Positions 22,934-35,190 of a stretch of 64,000 nt of DNA are shown in pieces. Both the position numbers and the translations under genes were made by a program. Each line of letters opens with the position of its first letter. Within the stretch, counting starts at the first letter, position 1. The stretch covers positions 215,972,652 to 216,036,651 of the forward strand of contig NC_084793.1 in assembly GCF_963169125.1 (NCBI RefSeq), written 5' to 3'. The notes under the pieces are model-generated. The model did not search any database, was not told the DNA's origin, and saw only the letters and a list, made by a program, of their open reading frames with translations. The stretch comes from Humulus lupulus (lineage: Eukaryota > Streptophyta > Magnoliopsida > Rosales > Cannabaceae).

Positions 22934-24416
22934 TTAGAAATAATATAGTTTCAAGTGATGATCATTCCAGTTGTTTCCAATCTCTCGACCATCTGCTGCC
23001 TGAAGTCGGTATACTCATTGTCCCATCACCGTAGCTATTTTGTAGGGTCCTTCTAGTAAGGATCTAACTTTCTGGCTCCTGCTTCCTTAGTGGTTTGAAA
23101 TACTCCTCGTAGAACCCAATCACCTTTATTGAATATTCGAACTTTGATGTTCTTACTGAAGTGCTTGGAAATTTTCTATTGGTATGTCATAACTCTGACT
23201 AAGGCTTGCTCCCTTCTTTCATCTAATGAGTCAAGTTCGAGATTCATGCTCTGCCAGTTTTGGTTTTCTGTCATGTATTAATATCTAGCTGTGGGTATAC
23301 CTATTTTTTCTGGGATGACTGCTTCTGTTCCATAAGTAACTGAGAATGGAGTTTTGCCAATTGAAGTTTTGGCAGTCGTGTGATAAGACCATAGAACACC
23401 GGGTAGTTCATATGACCATCGTCCCTTTGCTTTTATGAGCCTTTTCTTTAGTGTATTGACTATGGTTTTGTTGGTTGATTCTGCTTGGCCATTGCACTGT
23501 GGATACCTTGGAGTTGAAAATGAGAGTTGTATTTCCCATTCCATGAAGAAGTTTTGGAATTCCAAGCTAATAAATTATGAATCGTTGTTTGTGACAATCT
23601 CCTTTGGCACTCCGAACCTGCATATTATGTTTTCCACACAAAATTATTCACTTCAAGTTCCCTTACCTTTGTGAATTCTTCTGCTTCCACCCACTTGGTG
23701 AAGTAGTCAGTTAGTGCTAGCATAAAGACTCTTTGTCTTGGAGCAATATGCATCTTCCCAACTATATCCACCCCTCACTTCATGAATAGCCACTGCGTTA
23801 GAGTTGAATGTAATCTCTCTGGTGGTATGTGTGAGACCTAAGCAGACCTCTAACATTTGTCACATTTCATCACAAAGTAATATGAATCCGCCCTCATGGT
23901 TGGCCAATAGTAGACAGTTGCTAACGCTCAACTACAAAGACTCCTGATGCCAGAGTGATTGCCACTCTTGCCTTCATGCAACTCAATAAGAATGTAATGT
24001 TCTTCTACTGGGGTGAGACATCTAAGTAAAGCTCCAGAGTATGACTGTTTGTATTACTTGCCATCATATAAGGTGATCCTTGCTGCCTTAGCTCTGAGTT
24101 TTCGAGATTGACGACTGTCTGGTGGGAGTGTTCTGTCAGTCAGATATTGAATTATGGGGGTCATTCAACTGTTGTTCTCTACCACTTCCTTGATTTCTTC
24201 TTGAGTATTCCACACTACTGGGCTGCATGTAGACAATAGGGATTGTAACTCCGTTCTTAACTTGAATAGCTAACCCCAAGTTGGATAATCCGTCACCATG
24301 ACTATTCTATATCCTTATCACCTGATTGATGGAGATTTTAATGAAGCTTGGCAATCTTTCTTTCACGGCCTAGAGGTATGCTGTCATCTTGGCATCCTTG
24401 GTCTGGTATGTGCCAT
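22934..24416 (-). pseudogene. pol: Gypsy-2 integrase and end of RNase H
   Basis: The stretch starts in the tail of the second RNase H (TYQTKDAKMTAYL just after TGTAA-LTR 4) and runs through a frameshifted zinc-binding/linker region. The integrase core has FSTPRYPQCNGQAESTNK, with the catalytic Glu kept in AEST, then GRWSYELPGVLWSYHTTAKT and GKTPFSVTYGTEAVIPE. The second catalytic position reads TNNDSQF, where TDNG(T/S)QF is expected, so that Asp is altered. The C-terminus ends NWNDHHLKLYYF then TAA at 22934-22936, matching the usual end of gypsy pol. The best open segment is 23278-23565. Confidence 0.88.
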
Positions 24417-26425
24417 TGTAATGCTCTAATTTCTTATAAATTATCGAGAACACAGTGTTGGATCATAATCATAAACATTGCTCTTTTATTGAATGAAAAC
24501 TTAAAAATAAGTATATGGATCCATTGTTTTACAAAAATAAAATAATTGTCTTTAACATATTAAAATGAGGAATATTTAAATAAAACTTTAAAAGAAAACA
24601 TTCTTCAATAAATAAATAAATAGGCCTGCTTGATCTTCCTCAACTATATGGTCCCCACGAGTACATCACGAAGCTCCTAGGTCCCACTCGCCACCGGCCT
24701 TTCTATCTTTAATTACCTAAAATAAAAATATCATAAGGGGTGAGCTTCTAAGGCCAGTAAGAAAAACACATACAAGAGTTAGTCATATAATCATTTAATC
24801 AACATATCATAAATTTCACAAGAGTCATAACAAAAATTATTTATACTAATCATACAACATCATAAAACCCTAGGTCATATCATAGCCTATGTCATAATCA
24901 TAACTCATAATCTAAGTCATAAGTCATAGGTCATAATTCATAATCGTAACTATAGGTCATAGATCATAATAACAAGTCAGATATAATAAAAAGATAAGTG
25001 CTTATACAGGGGTGGCGATTAAGCCCCAGACATAAGTCTATCATACACCGGACATCAACTTAGGTCCGTCATCAAATTTTGGCAACTGAGCCTACCAGAC
25101 ATAAGTCTGTCATACATCATTGGACACCTTAGGTCCAGACACACTTACCCCTTTATTGTACTTGAAATGCTAGGTCATACAAAACATAAACTAGATCATA
25201 AACTAAACTACCTAATTTTCCTTACAAAAAACTGGGATATTGGAGACAAGAGTGGGATCGGAAACTCCTAAAACCAAACAGTAAAAAAAAAATCATAAGT
25301 TTCATAAAGAAAATAAGATGAAGAGAAGATCTAAACCATCAAGATAAGAACTTACTGAAAACCTTAAGTTTCAAAGAAATCAAACACCCAACCAAAATTC
25401 ATTATAACGAGTTATGATTTGGAAGAAAATGAAAAAAAATAAAATAAGAGGAACTATAATGAACTAAACCTGAGGATAAAGAATACCTTGATAGATTAGA
25501 ACTTTGATCTACACCTCAATACCGAAATATCACTCCATCTTACTTCCCAAATGTTTATAAAATCTTAGATTGGAAAGCTTTTAACCCCAAAACCCTAGTG
25601 TTTCTCTCTAGAATGAACTTAGCAGCTTGGAGGCTCTGAACTATGCTTGAAAGATGATGAAAAATGGCTGAGTGAAGGGTCCTATTTATAGATTTCAAGG
25701 AGTGAAACTAACTCCTTTTAAAATGAATAAATGAATGAATAAAAATTGAATTTTCTGCTCAACAGATTCCCAGAACTCAGTCAAAAATGTTCAGGAACAA
25801 GTCAAAGTTATTGAGGGTTGTTTCAGGTTTCGGATTCCATGAAAATTCAAAAATGGTCACTAGAGCCGATGTATCGCCTCCTATAGGCGATATATCACAT
25901 GCACCATAATCCTGAGGGTCCGTGGTTTCATTCATGCAAAGTTGATGTGTTTTTCCATAAAAGCATAGGCGATATATCGACCCTTATAGCTGCGATATAT
26001 CAACATACACTGATATATGTCAAACACGTTTTTGCACACATTCAGCATACTTGCATTTGTTTAAACCACTTTGACTGAGTAAAACGTGATCCTAACAGCT
26101 GAGGGATTGTTCTAGACTTCGAAGACTTATCCTTAATTAATTTATTAATCTAAAATCCTTAATAAACATCCATGTGACAAGTGTCGCGTTCTTAATTACT
26201 CTATCAAAACTTTAGGTTATTCCAAATATCATTTCTAGGACCAGTTACATTAATCAAACCTTATGTTAAAAATATTATTTCTAAACTATAGGCTAAGCTT
26301 ATAAAATTCATAACTATCTCTATGAGTTTCTAACTAAATCCCATCTTTGACCAATATTCACGAAAACTAAAATACTATAGTGCAAGCTACTTGTATCTAA
26401 CTAAGTAAAGTTCTGAGACGCTACA
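24417..26425 (-). mobile_element. TGTAA-LTR 4: solo LTR inside Gypsy-2 pol
   Basis: It starts TGTAATGCTC and ends GAGACGCTACA on the plus strand. The flanks are GCCAT and ACCAT, a 5-bp target duplication with one mismatch. Its 2009 bp are colinear with TGTAA-LTR 3: shared blocks include AAACTGGGATATTGGA, CTACACCTCAATACCG, GTCCTATTTATAGA and the GATATATC cluster at 25864-26000. Minus orientation is given by the TATA box. It interrupts the second RNase H of Gypsy-2. Confidence 0.85.
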
Positions 26426-27300
26426 ACCATTGAATTGGTTGACTATTTATTGCGAATATGATGTTATCTCAAGGTTCTTGATACTCATTTCCTTGGCAAG
26501 GTCGAGCCCTACAATGAGCGATTCGTACTAAATCTCGTTATTGGTTGCTCTAAAGTTACACTTGATAGCTTGTTGAAGGATATCTCCTTGAGGTGAAGTA
26601 AGAGCAACTCCTAGGCCACATCCTATACTGTTACTTGAACCATCCACTGACAACCTCCATTTAGAGCTCAACTGCTCGTCGAGGTATAACAACTCCTTCT
26701 CTGCTTGTAATTGCATGTCACTAAAAAAATCTGCAATGAAGTCAACTAATACATGGGACTTGATTGATGTCCTTGGCTGGATTGTGATATCATATTCACT
26801 AAGCTCCACTACCCATTTAGTGAGTCTTCTTTAAAGCTCTGGCTTGTGCAGGATGTTACGGAGAGGATACTGTGTTAGCACCACAATGAAATGGCACTGA
26901 AAGTATGGTCTGAGTTTGTGTCCTGTTGTGACAAGTGTTAACGCTGATTTCTCAAGTTGGGTGTATTTGGTTTCTGCATCAAGGAGGGTTTTTGACACGT
27001 AGTAAACAAGTTGTTGCTTCCCTTTCTCCTCTCTTATTAACATCGCACTGACTGATGTCTCAGAGACTGCTAAGTACATATATAGTGCTTCGCCATCTTT
27101 TGGTTTTGCTAAGAGTGGTGGCGAGGCAAGGTACTCCTTGAGTTGTTTGAGCACTTCTTCAAAATCATCAGTCCATTCGAAATCCTTTGTTTTTCTAAGT
27201 GTTGAGAAAAATAGGTGGCAGCGCTCGGATGATTTTGATATAACATGATTGAGTACTACTATCCTTCCGTTCAAGCGCTAGACATCATTGATTGATTTAT
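26426..27300 (-). pseudogene. pol: Gypsy-2 double RNase H
   Basis: The first RNase H follows the RT connection: LYMYLAVSETSVSAMLIREE, QLVYYVSKTLLDAETKY, then HFIVVLTQYPLRNILHKPEL. A stop and the tether RLTKWVVELSEYDI come next. A second RNase H opens with WRLSVDGSSNSIGCGLGVAL and RATNNE, with the Asp and Glu positions visible. Its tail (LEITSYSQ*IVNQFNG) is cut by TGTAA-LTR 4. The additional RNase H after the ordinary one is the hallmark of Tat-lineage elements. Stops near 26829 and 26525 break the frame. Confidence 0.88.
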
Positions 27301-27453
27301 GAGACTAAATGTTCTGTATTGACCGTATTTAATCTGGGTTTGCTTCAATTATTCGCTTTGTGACTGTGTACCCTAGAAATTTACCCGAGAAAACACCAAA
27401 CAAACACTTGGAAGGGTTAAGTTTCATATTATATTTTTGAAGTACCTAGAATG

Positions 27454-29337
27454 TGTTAGGGTTTATGCCCTAACAGCATGTGAAAAAACATTTTTTTTAA
27501 AATAAAAGTACATTTTACTATATATGAATGTTATAATTATTGTGTAAATAATTTATATAAATATTAGAAAATTCCATATTCATTTATGAGAATATGATCT
27601 TGTATGCGTATGAGAGGATTAAGATCGTATATAATGAAAATATAGTCAGCAACGTATTAAAGTATGAAATCTTTAATGAATGGTTGCCAGTACGGTTTAC
27701 TAAGCATATGAGATGCAAGTAATCTAGATTCAGATTACTAATGTGGATATCCATCTTGGTAAATTTGTTGTATATGATAGTGAATGTATATGAGAGGACC
27801 GATGTGAATTAGTTATCTTTATAAACTTACCATTTGCCATAAAGATTTAATTCATATCTTAAAAGATGATCATTTGTGGATCACTCTAAATCCTGCGTTA
27901 TCATGAACTCATGTTCATGAGGCTATTGAATTTTCTTTTGAGATTCAATATCATGGATGGTTGGGAACATAATTTTACAATAATTGAATCCATGCTTTCC
28001 TATTAGATCGAATATTAGTTCCCTTAAGGGTTAATTCTGGGACAAAATAGTTATTGAGCTCAAATCTATAATATGATTATAGAATAATTATTCACTGATG
28101 AATTAATGGTACTCAAAGAATAAGAGGTAATTAGAAGGGCAAAATGGTAATTTTTTATCAGCACTAATTAGCGAACCAATAAATGGAGGACATAACTACA
28201 TTTATTGATTACATCAATGGACTACAAGAGAAACTTTTGTAAAAATAATTCTATAATTACTTAGAGTACAATTCCATATTTATAGTGGAGTAATAATGGA
28301 ATTCATAAATAAGATTATTGAATTAAAGAATTTAATTAATAATTTGGTTTATTGGAGCTTCGTATTATAGGTCCATGGTCCCCGGGTCGCCTTTGTCCTA
28401 CAATGTCAAGGGTAAGGATGTCATAAGCAAGATTAATATGGAAAATGACTAAATTGCAAGTGAATTAATTTTCCAAGGCAAAGTTATAATTATGTGAAAT
28501 TAATTTATTATGAAATAATTAATTATTTAGCTAATTAATTTTTATTTGAAAAACTTTATATTAGTTAAAAAAAGTATTAATCACTGTTTGGATTAATATT
28601 TGAGAGAGTTAATCATTATCTTATTATAAGATAGTTATTCAAACGTATGGTTTTTAAGATAAGGTTAATTTTGAATTAAGTTATATTTATTTTTGGGAAT
28701 AAATATATTGTCTTAAAATTAATTAAACAAACAAATGAGAAAAATTAGGTAGGCTATACAGTGGCTCACGCCACTCACTGTCGGGCATAGTGAGTGGTGC
28801 CTCTTTGTTGCCACATCATTCTTGGATTTGAATTTTGAATTTCAAATTAATTTGTTTATTTAATTATTAATTATTAATTTTATTTAAATAAATAATTAAA
28901 TTAAATCAAATCATAACTTTTCAGCTCAAAATTAATAAATTAAAAAAGTGTCGATAGAATTTTCTAGGCCTGAAAATTCTAGAAATTTCTACAAGCCTTC
29001 TCTCTTCTCCAAACTCTTTAGATCTCATGTGCTGAGAATATCTAGAGAGCCTAAATAATCAACCTGTGAATCCTACATGCCCACACATGACCATGTGTGT
29101 TAGAGGAACGACTTGGAAGGCTACAGTGTGAATTTTCACTTGGATAGGAAGATCGTTGATTATACTAAAAGACTCAAGAAATCGTGATAGGCTACAAGAG
29201 GTAATCTTTATTTCCTTGTATGTGTTGATTTAATGTATACATATATGTATTGATCTTGGCTGGTATTGATGATTTTTTAAAATCCCCTCTCCCCGCCTTA
29301 CGTTGCGTCCCAGATTTTACTCCATTTAATACCAACA
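27454..29337 (+). mobile_element. copia-type solo LTR inside Gypsy-2 RT
   Basis: It starts TGTTAGGGTTTATGCCCTAACA, a short terminal palindrome, and ends TAATACCAACA. The flanks GAATG and TAATG are a 5-bp duplication with one mismatch. It is 1884 bp, AT-rich and without any protein domain. It is homologous to the truncated LTR at about 59205-62726, to a minus-strand fragment at 63345-63761, and more distantly to the Copia-3 5' LTR, which identifies it as a copia LTR. A hairpin with CCACTCACT arms lies at 28771-28797. Confidence 0.85.
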
Positions 29338-29359
29338 TAATGATTGTTCAAGGTGGTCC

Positions 29360-29441
29360 ATGGAAGTATACATTGACGAAATTCTTGGTGATTTGCTACT
29401 GCTAGTGACTTTACAAGCATGTCATCAATGTATACTTCCAT
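29360..29441. repeat. snap-back inverted duplication of the RT catalytic segment
   Basis: ATGGAAGTATACATTGACGA (29360-29379) and TCATCAATGTATACTTCCAT (29422-29441) are inverted copies matching at 19 of 20 positions, separated by 42 bp. The right arm is the Gypsy-2 YIDD codon block. The left arm is the same block flipped, next to the solo-LTR insertion site. Confidence 0.85.
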
Positions 29442-30123
29442 TGACTTCCCAAGCATGTCTGCGAACATTTAATTAACCAACCTTTGATATGTGGCACCGA
29501 CGTTCTTGAGCCCGAATGACATAAACTTGTAGCGTAAAGTTCCTTGCTTTGTGATGAATGATGTCTTCACCTGATCATCAAGAAAACACGTCCATGAAAC
29601 TCAAGAGTTCATGTCCGACTGTGGCATCAACAAGCATGTCAATGTGTGGCAGTGGAAATGAATCCTTGGGGCACCCCAAGTTGAGGTCTATGAAGTCGAT
29701 ATGAATCCTCTACTTCCCATTCTTCTTACAAATAACCACTACATTGACCAGCTAATCTGGATAATTGACTTCTTTGACTGATCCAATGTGAATAAGCTTA
29801 TGAATTTCTTCATTGATCACCTTGTTGCACTCTAGAGCGAATTTCCTCCTCTTCTGCTTGACTGGAGGGAAGTCAGGGTCTACCTAAAACCTGTGCATAA
29901 CAACATTAGGATATATACATGTCATGTCTTCATGAGACCATGCAAAGCAGTGGTGGTGCTTGGTAAGAAATTCTATCAGCCTAGTTCGAAGCTCTGGTGT
30001 CAACTTAGCTCCAATTTGAATTTTGTGTTCTGGGAACTCCTTGCTAATGCTCACTTCATCAAATTCTTCCATGTTAGGCTCATCTTGAGGAGTCACTGGG
30101 TTCGACTATTGTAATTTCTATAG

Positions 30124-31570
30124 AGTGGGTTGTTTTTCCTTCAATATTCTTTGGTAACAGTCTCGCGCTGCTTTCTATGTTCCCCAAATCTAATTTACAC
30201 CCATGGTGTTGGAAATCTGATCACTTGGTGGTATGTGGATGGAAAAACTTTCATCTCATGGATCCAGGGTCAGCCAAGGATGGCATTGTATGAGGATGGG
30301 TAGTCTACAACAATGAATTTGGTCTAGAGGTCCATTCCTTTGGCCCAAACATGCAACTTAACCTTTCCAATTGAATGTTTCTGCTCCCCACTAAATCTGA
30401 TGAGGATTGTAGATTTACAAATGACTGTTGATTCATCGATTTTCTTATCCCTGAGAGTATTGAGAAATAGAATGTTAGTTGAACTCCCATTATCAATTAA
30501 GACACTTTTAATAAAACAATTAGCAATATGTAATGAAATGACTAAAGCATCATGATGAGAATGGAGCAAATATGTGGCCTCGTCATCAATGAAGTTGATG
30601 GTCTGTCCAGTGACTGTATCTGGCTTCTTGGGCTTTCCTTGAGCATTGACTGGTTCACATGCCTGGGGCTTGGCTGTCGAGTATGTAATACCACTGACTT
30701 TTGAGCCTCTTAAGAACACATTAACAATCATTACAGTCTGAGGTGGTTCAGGCAAGTTTTCTGGTCTTTTGTCTCCTCCTGCTACAGTTGTCTTGCCTTT
30801 GTTAGAAAGGAAATCAAGCAGTTGCCCTCGACGAAGGACTCTTGCAACTTCAAATTTGAGTGTTATGCATTCAATTGTGGTGTGACCGTGGTCATTATGA
30901 AATTCACACCATTTTGTTGTATCTCTTATAGATGTTGGCTTTTGAATCTTTTCTGGCCATTTGACTTTGTTTCCCATGCTTTTCATCACAACAACCATTT
31001 CTACAAGATCAATGCTCAAGGTGTACTCAAGTATTAGTGCTTTGTCCTGGTAATTTTTGAGTCTCAGAATTGGTTGACGTATTTCTTAATAGTCACGAGA
31101 TTGTTGAGGTGGAGCTCTTCCACTGTCTCGAAATGGTCTAGATATATTGGTCGGATAAGGCTTAACATAATAGGATGGCTTTCGCTCTACTCGCTTTGGG
31201 CCTTGACTGTCATGTGAGTACAGGTAGTTGGATATTAGATGTCTGTTGGACTCATCCTCCTCCCATTTAATATGGGCCCATGCTTTAGCAAGCGCATCTT
31301 CCATGATTTTGCAAGGGTATTTTGTTAGTTCTTTATAAAGATCAAATTCTACCAGAAGGCCTTTTCGAAAGGTTGTGATGGTTGTGTCCACGTTATAGGC
31401 TGTGATTGACACCTTCTCGGCATTGAGCCTTGCTATATAGTCTCTTAATGACTCGCCCCTTCTCTGTTTGATTCTATATAAGTCAGTAGATAATTTTTCT
31501 AGCTTCTTGCTACTTACAAATTGTTCTACAATGACATATGTTAATTAAGCGAAAGATGCAATGGAATTAT
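30124..31570 (-). pseudogene. gag-pol: Gypsy-2 gag C-terminal half and protease
   Basis: Gag resumes with FVSSKKLEKLSTDLYRIKQ, ESLRDYIARLNAE and EFDLYKELTKYPCKIMEDAL. A stop (31086-31088) follows, and the same frame continues with the knuckle-like CEFHNDHGHTTIEC and VARVLRRGQLLDFL. Protease is represented by KSVLIDNGSSTNILF, where D-N-G replaces the usual D-S/T-G. Past a stop at 30324-30326, YNAILG*PWIHEMKVFPSTY and IRFPTPW lead to RT. The gag N-terminus lies at 41809-42422 beyond the nested insertions. The longest open part is 30324-31019. Confidence 0.87.
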
Positions 31571-31842
31571 TGTTGGGAATATATGGTGTTATACTTTTGA
31601 AATCAACAATTAATGATGGGTATAATTTAATAATAGAAACCCTAGATGATAATCAAGAACCTTGTTCAAAGTATGAATTTTGATAATCAAATAAACATAT
31701 TCATTGTATGAATGACAATCTTGAAAATAAGAAACTAAGTGATTAAATGATGATAAGATGAACTTAGAAACATTTAATCATGAATACTAACAATGAAAAC
31801 ACAATAAAGTAACACAGAACAAAGTTAGAGTTAGATAGATAC

Positions 31843-32921
31843 TGTTGACGGCACGAACTCGTTAGCGATATATGGATGGAAAACTCAAAGCTTATTACGA
31901 AAACTGAGTAGAAAGAACTTAGGAAAAACTTAAGAAAGAAACATGCAGAACAACAATGGAGGAAAATCTCGTATATTGCTCTACTATCTTTGTCTATGAT
32001 GAATTTTCTAACCCCTTAGTTAGGGGGGCCAAAGCCTATTTATAGATGGGTTCTAATGGCCTCTGATACAAGGTGGTCCCAAGGGACAAGATCGTACGAT
32101 GGTACCCTGTTAGAGTAGCGGTGCATGGTGTGGAGGAGCAGAGGGTCGTGGTGTTAGTTATTGGTACATGGTCAGAGACAGGCAGATCATGCTAACACTC
32201 CTCGTACTAATTTGTACCACCACTACTTGTCGGATGTTGATGTCGAAATCACGCCTCTACCTCCCTCGAGGTTGTACACCTCGTACTTGTCCACGTGCCT
32301 AATGGTCCTTCTCACGTTTCTACAATATACCTTGGCTCATGGATTTCTAATATTTTGCTAAGTGTGGGACATCCTTTCTAATTCTTCTTGTATAGTTGGG
32401 AGGCTCGGCATGGATAGTATGCTAGAGGCAATGAAGCCTTTACTAAGCGAAGCCCTCCTCAATGCCTCGACATCAGGGCCACAAGGCCTTCTCACGGTCT
32501 CATGCATAGGCGAGGTAACTGCGTTTGGAGCAACACGACGAGATTTTGGAACTCCACATGGTGTCCGGGGGTGCGTGAGCCTTCTCGGAAGCCTTCACTA
32601 GGCGAGTCTTCAACGTGGTACCAGGCCTCTCCATGCGAGGCTCTCCCTCTTCATGCGAGGCTCTTCGCATGTCGTGATGCTAAGGAACCCAGGCCCTCGC
32701 ACGACTTTCCGCATGGGTATACCGTCCTCGGCACACACAACCTCGTGCATGGGCGACGTAACTGTGTGAGGAGCTTGGACTCCACGAAGGCTGGCATGCG
32801 GCATGTTGGCCCTTGCTATGCGAGGCCCTTGGACTCAGTGAGGCGCTACGCGAGGCCCACTATGTATGCGAGGCCCTCTCCTCAGATGCCTTGCTTCTTT
32901 TACGATTTTCCCATATTCACA
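31843..32921 (-). repeat. Tat-M 3' LTR
   Basis: On the minus strand it begins TGTGAATATGGG next to the PPT and ends GTCAACA. It is 1079 bp. A TATA box (CATCTATAAATAGGC, minus strand) lies near 32040. The half nearest the PPT is a GC-rich block built on CTCG-CTATGCGAGGC-like words, homologous to 40420-41119. The ORFs in it are repeat by-products. Confidence 0.85.
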
Positions 32922-32940
32922 CTTGTCCCCGAGTCTATGA
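32922..32940 (-). other. Tat-M polypurine tract
   Basis: The minus strand reads CATAGACTCGGGGACAAG immediately before the LTR start TGTGAATA. TR-GAG has CTATAGACTGGGGGGCAAG in the same position before its 3' LTR. The match fixes the 3' LTR boundary and the strand. Confidence 0.82.
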
Positions 32941-33276
32941 TCATTCTTTTAAGTGTGTTCATAGACTCTTTCATATGTTCTTTGTGTGATATGAATGGAA
33001 TTTATGCTTCATTTTCCTTGAAGGGGCGTGGAAGGCTCACCTTTTGAATGATATCTTGGAGTGAATGAGGAAACACAAAATGGGCCTTGGTGGTGTGTTT
33101 CTTTGTAATTCATAAAGAAACACAAAAACCAACTAATTTTGGTGGTGATCCAAGTATGTCCTTAAGATGTGATGAGGGCCAATCATTTCCAACCACGGAT
33201 CTGAAGGTTTCCAAGGCTCTTGATCTCCACCATCCATCTAAATTTGATCCAATGGCTAGAAAGCCTTGACTTTCCT

Positions 33277-33284
33277 TATAAATA
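33277..33284 (+). promoter_or_regulatory. TATA box of the antisense ORF
   Basis: TATAAATA in the context CCTTATAAATACCCCAAG is a near-ideal plant core promoter. It lies about 520 bp upstream of the antisense ORF's first ATG (33803) and inside Tat-M, about 340 bp from the PPT. Start of transcription would be expected about 30 bp downstream, near CTCTTCACTCC. The strand is opposite to the element's own transcription. Confidence 0.55.
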
Positions 33285-34877
33285 CCCCAAGACTTGAACT
33301 CACCTCTTCACTCCAAAACTTGTTTAGCCTAGTGGTATCTTCAAGCTATATCTAGGGCCTCCAAGGTTCTATCCCCCACAGAGGCATTTTTGAGGTGATT
33401 TTTGCCCCTCTTCATTTATTATTATTATTTTTACTTATTCTCTCTCATACCAGGTTTGCATTGTAGTGGAGCAAGGCGTTCCCTTGCTGCTAAAGGTCCG
33501 CTCTTGCTTGTCACTTGGCCCTTCTTCACACGCCTAAAAGCCTGTCCTTGCACATCTGTGGATCCACATATACGCACTCAGTTTTACCTTCTTTCCCCAA
33601 TGATACACATGTCTCCTTTATCTTTTATATGAGGGTAGGGTCACAAGTTGGTATGTACCCGTTCCTTAGTGGTTTTTTCTCTTTTTTTTTTCTCACGGCT
33701 CATTAGGCATATACGCATGGGTCCTTTTCTTACACCCCTTATACTTTTGTTGTAGATATATGGTTCTCTTCACGCACACACGTCATCGAGTCTTAGCTGG
33801 CCATGGCGTCTGGGCGGTGTTCTAAAGAACCACCTAGTGTTGAATTTATCAAGTTCTCATCCTCCGACTCTGAGGCCGACATTTGCAAACCCTCTAACAA
33901 TGGAGGTGTGTGAATGCTCTACCTACAGAGGTTATCCTACCATAGGTAGAAGGCATGGGGCCTTGAGAATGAACTCGAATCTGTTACTAGTGGCGAGGGT
34001 ATAGGTTTCTCACCATGGCATGATACGTATGTCTCCTGACTAAAATCAACCCTTCAGGATTGTATAGCCGAAATCATGTGCCTAGAGGAAAACATGCCAC
34101 CTGAACCTCCATCTTTTTATGGTGAAGAGTCCTCAGGCTAGTGGTCCTGCCCGTGGGGGTGCTGATTGTGATCCACTTGAACCTGAGTTTCTTTCTATGG
34201 TTTTTCCCACGTTTCCTCGTCTATCCTTATTCGTACGTCATAGGGTTAAGCAGTGTGTGGGTAAACTTAAGACATGTAGAGGGCCATCTGGGGGGTTGAT
34301 GAAGTCCGTCGCTCACAACCCGCCTATTTTCTTTGTCCAGGTACCAAACATGTCGAGGGGTTTTTTTGACGATTCTGAGGACGGGGGCATCATGTCCACT
34401 CTTACCCAAGTTAAACTCCCAACATGCTGAAGGCCCACCAACTATCGCCAGACATTAACTTCATCATTTCATCTCGAGAGGATCGTGCATTTGAGCCACC
34501 TGAGGGGCTCGTTGCTTTCAGCGACTCAATAATCAAGTCTGGTGGGGTTTTGCAGCTTCAACACTTTTTAGTTAAGGTACTCAACTATTTTGAATTGGCA
34601 CCCCTCCAACTATCTCCCAACTCTTGGGTTGTGCTTAGTTTCTTATACGTATTATATAAGCGAGTGCACTCTAGGGGGCCTTCCATGAGTGAGGTCCACC
34701 ATCTTTACACTCTTATGGCGAACCCAACAACCCCCGGCTTCTATCAGCTCCAGAAAGTTGTGTCTCTTACTGGGTATCCCCTCGTGGAGGGTTCCATTTC
34801 CAATAGGGGTTCGTGGAAGAGCGAATTTTTCTTCACCAACAGTGTTTCCACTCAACATAGGCATTTCAACACTTCAA

Positions 34878-34975
34878 GTAAGCTTATTCCCACCTCGAGT
34901 GCATATATAAGAAAATTTTCCTTATCCCCTCTCCAGGTTTATCTAACTATAGTTATTTATTTATTTTTACCATAG
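34878..34975 (+). other. intron 1 of the antisense ORF
   Basis: Donor GTAAGCTT and acceptor TTTTTACCATAG bound a 98-bp T-rich segment. A second acceptor-like CTCTCCAG lies inside it at about 34935. The downstream exon restores family-like sequence (GLFTEGNLYSY), which supports splicing. Confidence 0.6.
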
Positions 34976-35190
34976 GCCTCAAAGGGGTTGTCGGCCCTAC
35001 CCTGAGTTCGACAACCCGCGATAGAGCTGCAAAGATCTTCAGTGTGCTGGCCTTGCGCAAACAGGCCTGTGGCCTATTTACGGAGGGCAATCTCTATTCG
35101 TACAAGCTGCTGTCTCCAGATCAAGTTGTTTCCTTATGATCCGTCTTGTTTGAATCTACAATCCTGAGGGTATTAGGTGATAATGAAGAT

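Larger units (their letters stand above)
27301..30123 (-). pseudogene. pol: Gypsy-2 reverse transcriptase, split by the copia-type solo LTR
   Basis: The right-hand piece (30123 to 29338) includes KELGAKLTPELR-like spacer sequence and FAWSHEDMTCIYPNVVMH. Broken RT blocks follow: PPVKQKRRKFA, VNYPD*LVNVVVICKKNGK, LGCPKDSFPLPHID, SFGLKNVGATYQRLVN and the catalytic YIDD in MEVYIDDMLVKS (29422-29441, minus strand). The left-hand piece (27453 to 27301) continues with LQKYNMKLNPSKCLFGV and SGKFLGY. Stops and frame changes are frequent. Only 29884-30096 and short segments remain open. Confidence 0.87.
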
